From: Chrysoperla carnea | Taxonomy: Eukaryota > Arthropoda > Insecta > Neuroptera > Chrysopidae | DNA length: 64,000 nt | Direction: 5' to 3' | Assembly: GCF_905475395.1 (NCBI RefSeq) | Contig: NC_058341.1 | Span: 31,697,501 to 31,761,500, forward strand | In this document: positions 15,001 to 30,000 of the stretch, one piece after another | How positions within the stretch are numbered: position 1 is the first letter of the stretch | Layout: the number at the start of each line of letters is the position of its first letter | Notes under the pieces: generated by a model | Told to the model about the DNA's origin: nothing | What the model saw: only the letters and a program-made list of their open reading frames with translations | The model's database searches: none | Program-made: the position numbers and the translations under genes

Positions 15001-18000
15001 AATTAAGAATATTAAATTAGTTTAAAAAATTTAAAAATAGTATAATAAGAGGGTTGTTTAGTGCCGAGACACTAAAAATTCTAAGATAAAATAAATAATT
15101 AACAAATTCAAAAACCCGACTGCCTTAAATAAAATCTGAAACGAAAGAAACAAGTCCAGTAGTATACATAGCGACTTTAAGAGACGGGGCTAATTCTTGG
15201 GAAAATTTTAGTCTGTCAAGATAATAATGGACTGTGACTGTTAAAGTCGCTATGTATACTTCTGGACTTGTTTCTTTCTTTTCAGAGACCATTTAACGTA
15301 ATCGGATTTTTATGTTTTTAATTATTTATTTTAGATTATTTATAATATCATATCTCAATTTCATAAAATAAGTAAGTTTTCAATTAAACTACTTGTATTG
15401 CTTAAATTTTAAAATGTATATAAAAAATTAATACGCAAACAATAAGTCTCACACCTACATAATTATAAAATATAAATAATTAAAACATTATTTAAATTAC
15501 GTCATTAACTATGATATACACACACTTATTAAAACATATAAATTTTTTAATATTTAAAACACAGAGTACAGTGAGTACAGTGATATACCACTTAGTAAAA
15601 CTATACGTTAATTTAATATGATCACTTGATAATGAAAGGTTAAAGTCTCATGTGTCTTATTAGTTATATTCTTTTGCGCTCGTTACTACTTTAATTATTT
15701 TGTTGCACTCGTTACTATTTAATTTTAATAAAGCAATAAAAATATTGATTATACCATCTGTTGTAAGGATCTGTACTAATGATTCATTTTCTAGAAATTT
15801 TCTCTCCGGTTTAATAACAAGTTGCTTAGATAATTTTTCCGTTGTTTCTCAAGCTTCTCTTTAATTGTAATTTATTTAAAACTTTTTCGTATACAGGGTG
15901 ATCTTTTTTAATAGTGCCATTTTTATAGCCTGTATATATGAAATATATATCAAGAAATACTAATTTTTGTCCCAAGTTTGTCACGTTTAGAAATATTGAT
16001 GATAAAAATTAAATTTTGGTATAGATGAAAATCACCTAAATAATCCATTTCCGGTTTTCCGCCCGTCTGTCCGTTGACACGATAACTCAAAAACTATTGT
16101 TTAAAAATAATGTAAGCACTGGCACTCAAAAAAAATCCCGACACGATTAAAATGAATCACCCTGTTCAATAAGAATAATATATCACCCTGTTCAATTGAT
16201 ATAATCTGATTTAATTTTATAAATTTAGTCGTAAAATGAAAAATCAATATTTACCGAGATAATTGACGTATTTAAGATATTGGTAATCGATTTTTGGAAT
16301 TCGAGAAGAGAAATTTTTGTGTAGTGTCGACCCGAGGGCTATCCTATTCATACGTTTTATCAAAATTATCCTAGATTTCGATTTAACACAAACCTCGACT
16401 TGTGTTACTATACTATTTTAATCTAAAGTTGGATACATTTTAAAATAATTGATTGGATTTTTCAATAAATTTCATGTTTACAAAACTAAATACACCATGA
16501 CTAACTCGTTTTCCCATGCGTCACTATATCCTATAGTTGTTATAATTGTTTATAATTAATCAACTGGAAATTTGGTGTTTTCTAATAATAAATTGTTTTG
16601 TTCTCTTACAACAGTAGTTAACTATAAGAATTGAAAAATTAATGCACTTTCAAGAAAATAAAAATAATGCAATTGATATGGAGTTTAAGAGTGGTTAAAC
16701 ACTGAATCTTTAGATTAGTCAATCTAGCATGATTTCTTTTACACTGTAGTTGACCACCAAGGAAGGATGTTTGGAAACTAAATTGTGTTAAAGTGGTGGA
16801 AAAGGGGATGAAAGTTTGTATGAAAATCCGTCATTTTTTAATTTTTTATTCAAGTATGGATTATTTTGGTATAGATGTGTCTTATGGAACATTCTTATTA
16901 AGGAATATATAATAATTTAGGAATATTTTATATTTTTATTTGAGAAAAAGTGGGTTCTGCACCAACAACTGAATATCCATGAACTTGAGAACAAAAGGAA
17001 GTATAAGTGAAAGAAAGGGGAATGAAGGCCATAACGTGGTAGTCTTTGTTTTTAATGTTGAAATTAGCGCAGTGGGTGAGTATTTTCTAATATGTAGAGT
17101 ATTATATAAAATAAAATAAACAAGTGAAAACAAACAATTGGCTCAGTTAATTGTTGAAATACCATGTATAGACAGTGTTGATTACTCTGTCACATTACAC
17201 ATACATATATGTCACACATATATAACTGATATACCCATATAATACATACTATACAATTTCCGCATTCACGGGTAAACAGTGATGTTTACGAAAAAATATT
17301 TCATACAAACATTGTTTATTTTTTTTATAAGGAATATTTTTTAGATTTAAACTTTTGTTCTATCCCTAACGGTTTACAAGATGAGTCCTACGACCCAATT
17401 GACCTATGTTGCTTATTTACGAACCTCACTTTTTACGTCCTCAACACGCTATAAAAATTTCAGCTTGATATTTTTTTTACTTTTTGTGTAATCGTGATGA
17501 CAGACAGACAACCGGAAATGGATTAATTAGTTGATTCTATGAACACCTATACCAAAATTTTTTTCGTAGCATCAATATTCATAAGCGTTACAAACTTGGG
17601 ACTAAACTTAATATACTATGTATATTTAATATATACATGGTATAAAAATTTTGTGTTTGTCCTCGTTATAGATTCTTTGAATGGATAAATAAAAAAGTGA
17701 GTAATTTAAATATAGGAAGTTATGATATAAAGCAGGAAGTATTTTCATATTTATTTATTATAAATTCGTGAGAAAGGTGAGAGATTCCTTCTGGTTACAT
17801 GCTTAAAATATCAATGAAATATTATAAAACACATACATAATACATTAGAAAAAAAATTAAATTAATTCATCCCGAAGTTGGCCGTTTCATATTGAAATAA
17901 AGTAAAAATACTTTCAAACAATTTCTTTATGATTGGAACAAGTACAACTAAATATTTTGCGCTTGACATGAATCCAAGAAGTCCGGGTTCGAGTCCTGAT

Positions 18001-21000
18001 TCACTGATACAAAATAATTGAAGTTAAATAAACAAAAACATTACTTCTATGAAAGAGATTGATTTTAGTGAGTTGTGCGTTTTATTGATGGAAAATAAAA
18101 TTGTACTTAGTTGGAATGTATAATCGTGTAAATAAAGCTAATATAGAAATTAAAATAAAACAGTAAAATTATTATCATAGACAAAATAATTTCTTAAAAA
18201 TATCAATCGTTTAAAATATTAGAATAACTTTACAATTATTGTTAATTATTTTTGAAACACGCAAAATTTTAGTGTTAATTTACTCAAAAAATATATGTAT
18301 TTAGAAACAGAGGCCTTGAATATATATATTTACAAAAGAACAAAAAACACCTGTAGCAATCAGCATATTGTGTTTAATTTGTGACGGGTATTAAATTTTC
18401 TTGGATTTGATTTCTAATAACATTGATTTTTTTAACTTCAATATTCAGTGTAAATTGTTTTGTGGATATTAGGATTATTGATATTTGTAATAGAACATTT
18501 TATAATAGAACCCAAAAATTCATAATAAATAAATAGTTAATAGTAAACTGTATCCGAATGGCTTAGTGTGTATCGGTTCCGGCTAGTAGTTGAAAAGAAT
18601 CTCACTCAAATCCCGGTTAAGTATAAACTTTAATTTTTTTTCTATGAATTTATTAATATGAATTATGCAAATCAATTAAATTAATTCGAATACGCATTTA
18701 TTATTGAGACAACTTAAATTTAAATATTCATTAGGTTAATCTAATTTTACTACCGATAATCACTGTTTAAATTTTAAATATATACATCGGGCTATGTGGC
18801 AGAGTGTATAGCGAGTCCGATTCGTATTACAAAGGTCTTGACTTCGAACCCCAGACAAGTAAAATTTTTATTTCTTCTCTTCGTATTATGTAAATTAATT
18901 TGAGTTCTTTAATTTATGGTTCTAAATGATGATTATATATCTGCTCCATCTATAATCATCATTTTAACCATAAATTAAAGATTTTTGTAAAAATTTTAAA
19001 TAGTAAATGTCATATTAAATTTTATTTTTTTTCTAATATATCTTTATAAATTATAGCTCATGTGTTATTCTGATTTATGAGCTATATTACTGTACAGTTT
19101 CAATAAAAACCATTCGCTAGTTTTAGCGTGTAACCGTAACAAACAAACAAACATCCTTACTTTCACATTTACACTATATAGGGATTTTGTTTAAGTATCC
19201 TATCCACTAACATAATAATATAATATAAAACGAATGCTGGTGTATAATTTTGTTTAGAATGTACAAACGATAATCAATCAAGTAAAACTTTCTGTTAATT
19301 ATTTTTATTTTATATAAAATAAAACTTAAACTAATACAGATATAAAAAATAATAGTTTAAGTGATAGTTGTTAAATGACGACCTGTTTTTTTTTTTTTTT
19401 TTAATTTGTTTAATGATAAAATGATTATTTTTTTATATCTAATTTTATTAATTTCTCCATTATTAATACACCTGGGTATTCATTTAATGAATACACCAAA
19501 ATTTTTAATTCCACCAAAAAACAAAAAATTTTTAATACAATCGTATGACAATATGTTTAGAGATAGTTTTTGATGACAAAACCAGTTCATGAGCTGGTCC
19601 GATTCTGCTCGTTCAAATTAATTGTTCCTAAATTAGTAAAAAATTTTACAACGCTACCTCTGAAAAAGATTTGAAGTACTCTATGCTAAATAAATTATAA
19701 TTTAAGTACAAAATTCTTTTTAGGTAAAGGTACAAGTTTTTAGTGTACTTAAAAGTAAAAAATTATTTTCCCCTTGATTCACGCATAGATTATACGACCA
19801 TATAATGTAAAAGTAAATATGGTGGAAGAATGAGAAGAAAAAAGCAATTTGGTTTTACAACAATTACATAATAGTTGTATTTTTTTTATATCTTAATGTA
19901 AAATCATTCGAATTCGATTCGAACTTATCTTGAGATGTTTTAGTATCAGAATATTTCAGACGACGCTTTAACGCAGTAACGCAGGATTATTGAATGAAAC
20001 GTGCTAGCGTCATGATCGAATATTATTTTGTATTTTAATAAAGCTGCTCGTTTCATAAGCAAAAATCTTCGTTAAGCAAAATACATGTTTGCAATTTTGG
20101 GAATTCTAGTAGTATTTCTTGGCTATCTAGAATGTGACCTTCCATGATTCTGATTCATATACTGACATACAAGGACATCTTTACCCTGTTGAGGGCCCTG
20201 AACATGATTGGTGCGGATCCTCTATTGCAATTTGGGGATCTCATGGCCAACCATAGGGCCTTAGGTACAGGGTCCAATGTTGAAAAGGATCCGGACTACA
20301 TATACGGTCGGTGACGATATACCGCAGCCTGATAAATCGCGGGAATCCTAGACACCCAACTCTGATATTACCTTCAACAAAATCCTTCAATATGTGATAA
20401 AATTTAAAACAAACTCCACCATTGAAATAAAAAATAAATGTGAAGAACTTTAATAAATTAATTTTTTACTGCCATTATTTTATCATAATTTTTTTTTTCT
20501 CACATAATTCACAATCACCAATAAACAACAATCACCAAATCACACCACACAAATTTTAAACAATGCACAATTCTTTCAACTGTAACGTTTTTACATGTTT
20601 GTATAACAATGAGTAAAGAAAATTATAAACACGATTATCCGTTACTCAACATTATCGGAATCGGACTATCTTTATTGTTTAAATATTGAGCAAATTTTTT
20701 ATATAGAATTACAATTGCATAATTAATAAAATCATAAAATATTATCAGCAAATAATATATGGATTTGCTTATCCATTACTCCATCGTGTCTTATATTTCA
20801 ATTACTAAGAGATCATAAGAATTATAATAATTATATTATTTATTTTAGAGTACTTTCACTTCAAATAAAAACATACATTATTTGAAAAAAGGGGGTACTG
20901 TGTTTTGTGAATGAGCATACGCTAGTGGTTAACAGAGTGGTTCATCAAAGAGTTGCCAGAATCTTTCAGAATGTTTTACCTTAGTTGTAATTTGAAATGA

Positions 21001-24000
21001 AAATATTACCCGATTGATCTAGTACAAAGATTCTCAAACTTATTCGTCTATCGACTACTTCTTCGAGAATCAATTATTTTTCAACCACCTATATATAATT
21101 TTGACCCAATATTTTATATTTTATTGTATCTAAATATAATTACATTACCGCTCCCGTGCAGACCTCAAGGGTCGATATCTCCCTCTTTGAGAAACAATGA
21201 TCTACTAGGAGCGTAAATGCTTACGAAGCGAGGCTAGCTAATAAAATGGGGATCAAACAAACGCTAATAAGATAGAAGAAATGCGCGTAAACTCGCAAAA
21301 CCATCAACAAATGTCGCTAGCAGGAAGATCTATCGAAATAGTAGACACGGTGGTAGACAAGTAGGTACTACTATACGGCTGTGAAACTAAGAACATCACT
21401 AGGTGGATAGAAAGAAAACCAACTTCAGATTTAAAAAAAGACGGAAACATAGAAAAAGTTGCGTAGACTGGAATCTTCATGGGGTGAAAAAGGAAAGTTT
21501 TATGGAGACTTTCATAACACTTGTATGTTGAAAGTAGCATAAGTATGTGATAAGTAGCACAATCTGGCAAACCTGGATTATATAATATTCGAAAAAAATT
21601 GAAAAACGTACATATATTTTACTTGTGTAATAAAACAATCCCTACCCTTATTTGAAGTGTTCTGGAAGGGGGATAAGTGAAAGCAAGAGAGATGGAGGTC
21701 ATAATATTTTTACTTTTAATCTCAGCGAAGCGGGCGGGTATCAAGCTAGTATTGCTATACTTTCTTTTTACAATAAATTTACAATTTTTTAAACAGAATC
21801 ATTTAAAACAGTATAAGAAAATTATTTTTTGCCGTGATCCGTTAATGGTAAACGATACACGCAGTGGATATTTAATATAAGCCATGGTGTTGTCTTGGTT
21901 AGCATGCTTATTATTTGTTGGTCGTGTGTCTTATTCTCATTCGCTTACGTAAAATTTAGAGCAAAATAAGTGAAAGGATAGAGGTAATTATAAACGTATC
22001 ACGGTCAATTTTATTACTACTATTTTATATATTTTTGTTGTTTACAAATCATTTTTAATTGGAAAAAATCGGTCAAGTGCGAGTTTGATTTATGCGCATG
22101 ATAACACAACCTCATTAATCATTTCCTGGGCAATTACATATTATAGTTCAGCTCCAGAGGAAAAAGATTGTAGTTCATAGGAAGTGCAATCTTTTTGACA
22201 CATCCAAAGGCACTCTAAATTAATGTTAAATATGACGTAAAATTTCGATTTTGATATTTTAAAGCTAATTTAATCGAGTTTTCTTAGCTATTTTTCAAGA
22301 AAATCTATTCAGCCGTTTGAAGACCATCGCCTCTTTTCTAGTTGGTTTGGGTACCGGGCACGGAACCCTAAACTCGCACTTTAAAAAAAAATCTAAATCA
22401 GTTGTTATTAAAAAGGGCCACAGGCGAATTTTTTTTAATAATTAGCCATATAAAACTTCTACTAGTTCCTCTGAAAAGCAAGCAAATTTATCAGAGCAAA
22501 TGGCTTCTTATGATTTTTTAACAATTCTGTTTCTTGAAATTGCAATACGGTATCCTAAAAATGAATAATAAAATAACCAAAAATTATATTTATTATGCGG
22601 ATTTAATCGCCGGTAATTAAATAATTTATATTTTAGTTGACGACAGTATTATAACTTCAATTGCAAAAGTAAATATAAATTAAATACCCAAATCGAATTT
22701 AATGTTAGGTACTTTAGCCTTAAGCTTTCGATATTAAAATACTGGCATCTATATACTTTAATTCGAAAAATTTATGTCGTTTATACTTTTAATTATAAGG
22801 CTTTTTGATTTTTGATAATTGTATACCTAAAGCTAAGCGAAAAACTGGGCTAAAATATATTTTTTTTCTTTTAATTTCATTTTCTTTGTAAAGGAAATTT
22901 GCGAAAATTTGCACCAGAAAGAATAAACATTTATACCTAGAAAACTAAGAGCTAGGCAAAAAAGTCACAAGATTATTTCTTTACTTAAAATTGGCCAAAA
23001 ATCCATTGTTCAGTTTTTGCAAAGTAACTTTTTATAACAACTAAAAAGTTTAGACGATCTCCTACCCAAAATATGGTGTTCAAAAGGTTAAAATACATAC
23101 CAAAATCCTTGGTCAAATCTGTCCAAAATTTGTTTGCCATTATGAAGCTCTTCACGTCAGTACTGACGATAATGACTTGTCTTCATAAAATTAATAATAA
23201 GTACTTTTCTCCCCTGAATTTAATGCATTATTATAGTTGACAATAATATAACTTAAGATAATTTATCTTGAATTTAAAGAATTTTACATACTTCTTGCAA
23301 ATATTTGATAAATTTTGATCACAAAACTTGTGTATTATCTGAGTTGACTACACAATAAGAACATGCTTAATTAATTATTGTAAACAAAAGTATTCATTGA
23401 CAAGTTAGCTCAATTTATCAAAAATTCTTAATTGTTACTATTCAAAAATTGTTATTAATATTTAAGTATTTTTATTTCCACTAACAATAAGAATGTATTT
23501 TAATATATTGGTATTTATTTTGTTTTAACAAAAAGATTGCACGTGTGAACTTTTTTATTTACATAAGCAAATTTTAAAACATTGATGTATAAAAAGTTGC
23601 CAATACAAAAAATATCAATTATATTCCACAAGACCTTTTTTCCTGAGGGACACTATTTTTTTATCCAATAATAATTTTCGAAGCGGATTTTCAATTAAAA
23701 TCTGTATGTGTCAAATTTGTTTCCAAGCAAGTAGATTACAAAATTACACTTTGATTTTACACTTAGTTCCTAAAAAATTGAATATATGATCATACTTGAG
23801 ACTTCTGTTTCGAATTTTATTTATAAATTTTTTTATAATTTGCCGCTGTTATAATTTCCTTACAGAAAACTATTTGTTAAGCTTTTAAATAATGAATATT
23901 CGTTTTCCAAACCTTTCTTAAGGAAATAAGTGTTTTAACAGCTCAACGCCAACTTTTAATATCCCAAATCTAAAAATTTAACCCACTTATAAAGAGCATT

Positions 24001-27000
24001 ATTGAGAATGCATATACACGATTTAAAAATTTTTCTAAGAAAACGAGATTTTTTTTTTATCCTTTCCGAGGAACCTTCTTAATGCTACATTTCTCCTCAA
24101 TCGAATTTTTGGTGAGATACCTATCAATATTAGTTAACAGATCTTATGCTCTGTCTCAAACAGTTTGTTCGATCGTTTCCGTATACTCTAGCTCTAGTAC
24201 CTTATATCCAAATTAGATCTGATTTTACGATTCAAAATTCCCCTTGAAATCGAAAAAATTTCATTAAATTTCAGATATTCTATTCTACTTACGAGCTATC
24301 AAAATTTAGTTTGTTTTTGGATGGACTAATTGTTCCGATTTCCCTACTTCTTTTGGATCCTTGATTGTATTCAAAATAATAAACAGATCAACAAAATTAG
24401 TACCTAGTCAATTTTACTGAAATTATAATTATCCACAAACTTCATTTATTCTAGCAGAACACTATAAAAAATCATTTCAGTCAAAATAAGTTCAGTAAAC
24501 TTATAATATCATTTAAAAGTGAAAATTTGTGAAGAAAGTGAGTAATTTCAATTTCAATTATAGATACCTAAATAAAGACATAGCTTTCTTTGAAGTGTAC
24601 AATATGAATTATTATAAAACACTTGAATACGATATCAATGTTAATGAACTTGCAATCAGTTTTAATGTCTGAAACATGATGTACTTAACGTAATAACGAT
24701 AAATCTGGCATGAAATACCTTCATAAAAACGGCAAAACACGCAGAAAGTTACAAAAAACCCTTATCGATGATCATAAGATAGAGGCGAAGATCGCGTATA
24801 CAGACACGAATGCTATCAGTGTTTGGGTCCTGTAAATACTTCTATACTTCTATACTACTGAATCCGTACATGTTATTACAATATAATTACACAGAGCAGT
24901 GTGGCGCAATGGAAGCATGCTGAGTTCATAACCAAGAGGTTTTGAGATCGTAACTACGCTCTGCTAACAAAAATTTTTTTAAACAAAATGATGGAGATGT
25001 TATGACTGGACTCACTAGAGGCGTTGAAACTCGTATACACTCCTTGACTCTTATTATCTATTTTTAGAGACCTGTTAATCAACAATCCTAACAATTGATT
25101 TTGACATGCCTTTAAAAATAAATATCACAGGACTATTTTACAAATATTCACCAAGAAATTAAAAAATTTTTCATTTTACCTACATGAAAATTTTCTTTCT
25201 ACATTCAAATTGAATGCTACAAACCTTCCCCCTCTCCAAAATTTTCCGTTACAATATATTATGAGAAACCTTCACCTAAGGTCATTCATTTTTCTTCCCT
25301 AATCTACTGAAAAATATTCTATTCTCTAATACTTGTTGGTAGTAAATAAATATTTCAGACAATTTTAATTGAAGGCTCTTCTTTGTTTTGTTACATTGTT
25401 TACGTTTATTGAATTACTTCCAACCGTGTAATCAATATTTAAATTTTTAACAATTAAAATTTTATGTTTTTATCAACAATTATAACCAATAATTTAAATA
25501 AATTTTTTTTTAAATATAGTGAAAAACTTATTTCCTATGCAATCAATATACCTTAAGGATGTACGAGCGCCAGGGCAATTTAGGATAAAAAACATTGATT
25601 TTTTTTATATGAAGTTGGACTTAATCTAAAACAATTCTGAAAATCTTAGAGGGGGCTGGTTGCCTGATTATTTAAACAAATAAATTACTTCAAAAGTAGC
25701 CATATTTAACATTGGTCTTATGGGAAAACGGTAGATGAATGATATGTTTTCATAGATTTCTCCAAAACCAAATTAAATCTTCGAGGTTTTTCGATTAAAA
25801 AAATTACAAAAATTTCGATTTTACAAATACGAGAAATTTTAAAAACTAAAAACAATTAAATACAGAATACATTATTATAATTTCCTCTAGTTAAAGTTCC
25901 TTAACTTTTACAAAATATCAAAATTCCCTACTATTTTTAGGTCATTCACCCTCTTGGACTATTGTTTTATAGCCAAAATACGTACACTCTATGTCACAAA
26001 AATCGCACGGATTTACAATTTTACAATTTTAGATTACAAAAGTTAGTTAGCAGACCTACTGTAACTGCAGGGTATTTTTTAACTATTTCTTATAGATTTT
26101 TACCCACTAAACCTGGTTAACAAATTAAAAACTTCTATTACGTCAGAAAAATCGAAAATTTGAGGATTTCGTGGGACGATAGAGGGGCGCTGACTTGAAA
26201 GCGAACTTTGCAGTCTTGAAAATTGTCAGTTTATCATACATAAATTTACAATAACATCCACTGATTAGTTTCTGCGGGAAAAAGAAGATGAAAAGCGGGA
26301 TCGGAGAAGCATAAAAAAGAAGAAAATGTTTCAAAGAAAAAAAAGGAAACTAGTTTCAAAGACAAAAAAAAGGTCGAAGAACTAATCGAAGATTTCGAGG
26401 TATTCTTGCGAGTCAGAATCATTCCTACTAAGTAACCCCATCAATTAATCAAATTTTCGATTTTTGGCTTACGTGCAAAAGGAAATGGATACTATTTATC
26501 ATTCAGCCAGCCAAATAAACATTATAATTTAAAAATTTTTCAGTTCTGTGTTACTAATTTTAATTACCTTAAAATTATTGTTAACAATTGGGAAATTTTA
26601 CAATAATTAATAAACAAAAAATTTACCTGTAAGCAGCGAGCGATAACAACTCAAAACGTTTTCTCATTTTAATACACATTTTATATTTTAAAAAATAAAT
26701 AAATAAAATTCACTAATTAAATTAAAATCAAAAAATATTAAATAAAATAAATAAATAAATATATACACTACAAAAGAATCACAAAAAGTAAAAAAATTTA
26801 ATAAACAAGAATGTCATTGTTATTGATTTTGAATCCGTGATATGACTTCAATATTCATATAAATATATCGAAGTACCTATTACTAGTAAATATGTGCGAT
26901 CAAATGGTATGAATAGCAATTTACAACAAACTTCATATGTTCACAAAAATATATTCAATAAATTCAATTCATATAATGAAAATTATTGTTGATTAGAGGT

Positions 27001-30000
27001 ACCATATATGCATTTTTAGTGTGTGATCAATTGACTAATCAACGAACAACTTAAAAGTCCAATCAAGAACTTTCAAAAATTTGTATAGGCTTAATAGCTG
27101 TAGCTCACTTTTGGTGTCGAAAATTCTTACGAAGAAATTAATATCTGTCGATTTGATAAAATATTAATTAATAATCCAATAACGAAAATTTGATTGATTT
27201 TATTACTTTTTGTTTTTGTTTACTTTTAATCATGTATACGATATTTATTTACATCATGGTCTCTCGATTATAATTGATGATTTTTAATATGATACATATA
27301 GCGTAAACTAAATATTGACAAATATCTTGTCTAGTAATCTTAATTAATTTTTTCAATTCTCTTTAATCATTGACATTTTTTTTTTTGCATTTAAATACTC
27401 ATTCATGTTAGACCGTGGGACACCACGATCTTTTTAAAATGATGAATACGTACTTGAAATTTTGTGCGTGGCTTCCTTTTGACGGGCCTACCTCCTAATC
27501 TACCTAATCAGTAACTACCCTATAATTCTATTAAAATTACTATCAAAAAGATCTTTCTAAGAGTCTTCTAAATCACGTTTTTATTAAATAAAATTTTGCA
27601 TATCGTGATTTAGCTATAAAATAAAATTTGGCCTGTTGTAACTGATAAATAGTTTTTACTGTAATTTAATATAATATATTACATTAAAAATCAAAGTTTA
27701 TGTGTTTTAATATTTATTATTTATTATATCTGTATCAATAAATAAAATTTATCAATAAACAAATTATTAATTAGGTGTTTTATTGTAATAGATATTATAG
27801 TATGTTCATAATATTCTACAAAATTTTAAAATAAAAGTAAGTTATTTTTATCAGTTTTTTATTTGTCATAAATCCATATTTAAATTCATTTGAATGTTTA
27901 TTTTAAAAATCATGTAGGTGCTGCGTAAACCTAGCGAATTCTCTTTTAAGAATAATAATTATTCAAATACTATACAAATTTTCAAATCGATATTCCTATA
28001 AATGACGAAAGTATGAGGGTGTCTTCATCTTAAATGCGACACACTGTATATAAATATATAATTTTCGCTGATTTTTTAGAATTTTAATGTTTGTATCTTA
28101 AATATTGAATACAACAAGTGAAAACAAACAATTGACTGAGTTAATTGTTGAAATACTATGCATAGACAGTGTTGATTACTCTATCACATTACACATACAT
28201 ACATGCCACACATACATAACTGATATTCCCATATAATACATACAATTTACGCCTAATTTGCGCCCTCACGGGTAGGCAGAGATGTTTACGAAAAAATGTT
28301 TCAAACAAAAGTTGTTTATTTTTTGATGAGGAACATTTTTTACATTTAAACTTTTGTTCTATCTCTAACGGTTTATAAGATCCAGTTGACCTACGTTTCA
28401 TTTACTCGACCTCACTTTTTACGTCCTGAGTACGCTGTAAAAATTTCACCTTGATATCTTTTTTCGTTTTCGAGTTATCGTCTAATTAGGTGATTTTATG
28501 AACACCTATACCAAAATTTTTTTCATATCATCAATATTTTTAAGCGTTACAAACTTGGGACTAAACTTAGTATACCTTGCATATTACATATATGCATGGT
28601 ATAAAAATGAAATTATATGAAAAGAAAATTATACAAATATATATTTCCCTCAACAAAGTCTTTTAAGCCTTTATTGCTGCTTATATATTTTTCATATCCC
28701 TAAAACTATGATAATTTTTTGACTATTTTTAACATATTCGTGTAAAAAAATTATGAAAAATGATACAAAAAATTTAATACTTATTAAATTAATGTTTTTT
28801 TTAATGCGATAATAATTTTCTAACACTTAAACAATTCCATAAATATTATTTACCAAGAATAAATTTAATTTTGTATAAAAACACAAACTAAATTTGTACA
28901 AATTGACATTCTTTTTGCTAGCAATCATCGTAGTTTAATCACAAAAATATCTACTAACAAGTATCCATGTTTAGTAATAATGTGACGAATAATAAACTGT
29001 TGAATATTTAAAATAAATTTCGATTTTTACCCCAATTTCCTAGATCAATTTTTGGTATTATATAAATACGTATTTCGACTACAAAGTAGTCATCATCAGT
29101 ATAAAGTAGTTAATCGTAATTACTCTTATTGTGTATGTTACTCGTTGCTAATTCGGTGGCGGACTGCGGACTGCAAATTAGCAACGAGTAATATATAAAA
29201 TAAGAGTAAAAGTTTTATTTCACATAATTAGTTTTAACGCTCGTGTGACCGAAGTCCTAAACTTAAACAATTACGCAAATATTCAACTTTTCATTAAGTG
29301 TTAAATTATTAATTTTAACGAAATTCAAATATTTTCATAGAGACTTTTTTATAAATATCGTTTTTCAAGTGTGGGATGGTTTGTTTAATTAAACCCAAAA
29401 ATAAAAACTTCAGCCTTTTTTATCCAACGACAATTCTCGCAATTGAAAATGATCATTCGTAATAAAATTCATAGAATAATAATTTCAATTTTTCGAAAAT
29501 CTATGCAAAATTTGTTGAAATTTTTGCAGTACAAAATTCTTTCACTCGAAAACTAAACATAGAAGTATGAGCACTCAGTTCAAGAATTATTAGATGGAAT
29601 TCGACTGGGATTCATTTTTTTATTACTCCAGTATGTTACAGTGTCTGTGTTTCTGTTGAAAAGTGTAATATTATTCTACTTAGAAATTTCTACACAAACA
29701 TCGATAAGGTGAAAAGATATTGCGTCTACGATAATGCTTAGACTAAGACATATTGATCAAATATAATTCACAGGAGGGGGCAGGTGATATTAAGAAACTG
29801 CATTTTCATAAAATACTTGGGAAATCAGGTAATAATTATAAGTATCCTTAATAATTTGTTCTGACAAAAACAAACAATAAAACACTTACCAATCACCCTT
29901 TTTACCATCATTCCGAACGATTACAGTATTATAATCGGGTGAAATAAAAATCTCCTCTTCTTCATCTCCCCCATCAGCTTTACCAAATTTTCTTTTTTTC

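Larger units (their letters stand above)
11036..26626. other. Long ATP7 intron or upstream region, repeats only
   Basis: No exon of ATP7 or any other gene was recognised across these 15.6 kb. Named contents are listed separately: the GATA cluster, a foldback element (12446-12743), a CCCGAC-type element (15111-15312), a CAGGGTGAT element (15893-16165), a 520-bp repeat (17121-17645), three tRNA-like heads (17950-18860), a hairpin (18907-18980), a GC-richer island (20100-20345), a LINE-like scrap (21225-21570), a GTGCGAGTTT element (22066-22385) and a tRNA-iMet relative (24895-24966). The remainder is AT-rich and shows nothing. Confidence 0.6.
26668..29889. other. ATP7 intron or upstream region, repeats only
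   Basis: Holds a fragment of the 3959-type element (27409-27490), the second 520-bp repeat (28113-28608) and a long hairpin (29120-29209). Near 29045-29100 is a repeat with ATTTCGACTACAAAGTAGTC, similar to a piece at about 54903-54950 in INCENP. No exon was seen. Confidence 0.55.

Noticed and set aside
24895-24966. Functional tRNA-iMet gene
   Set aside because: The D and anticodon stems do not pair and the acceptor has a mismatch; the flanks belong to a repeat.
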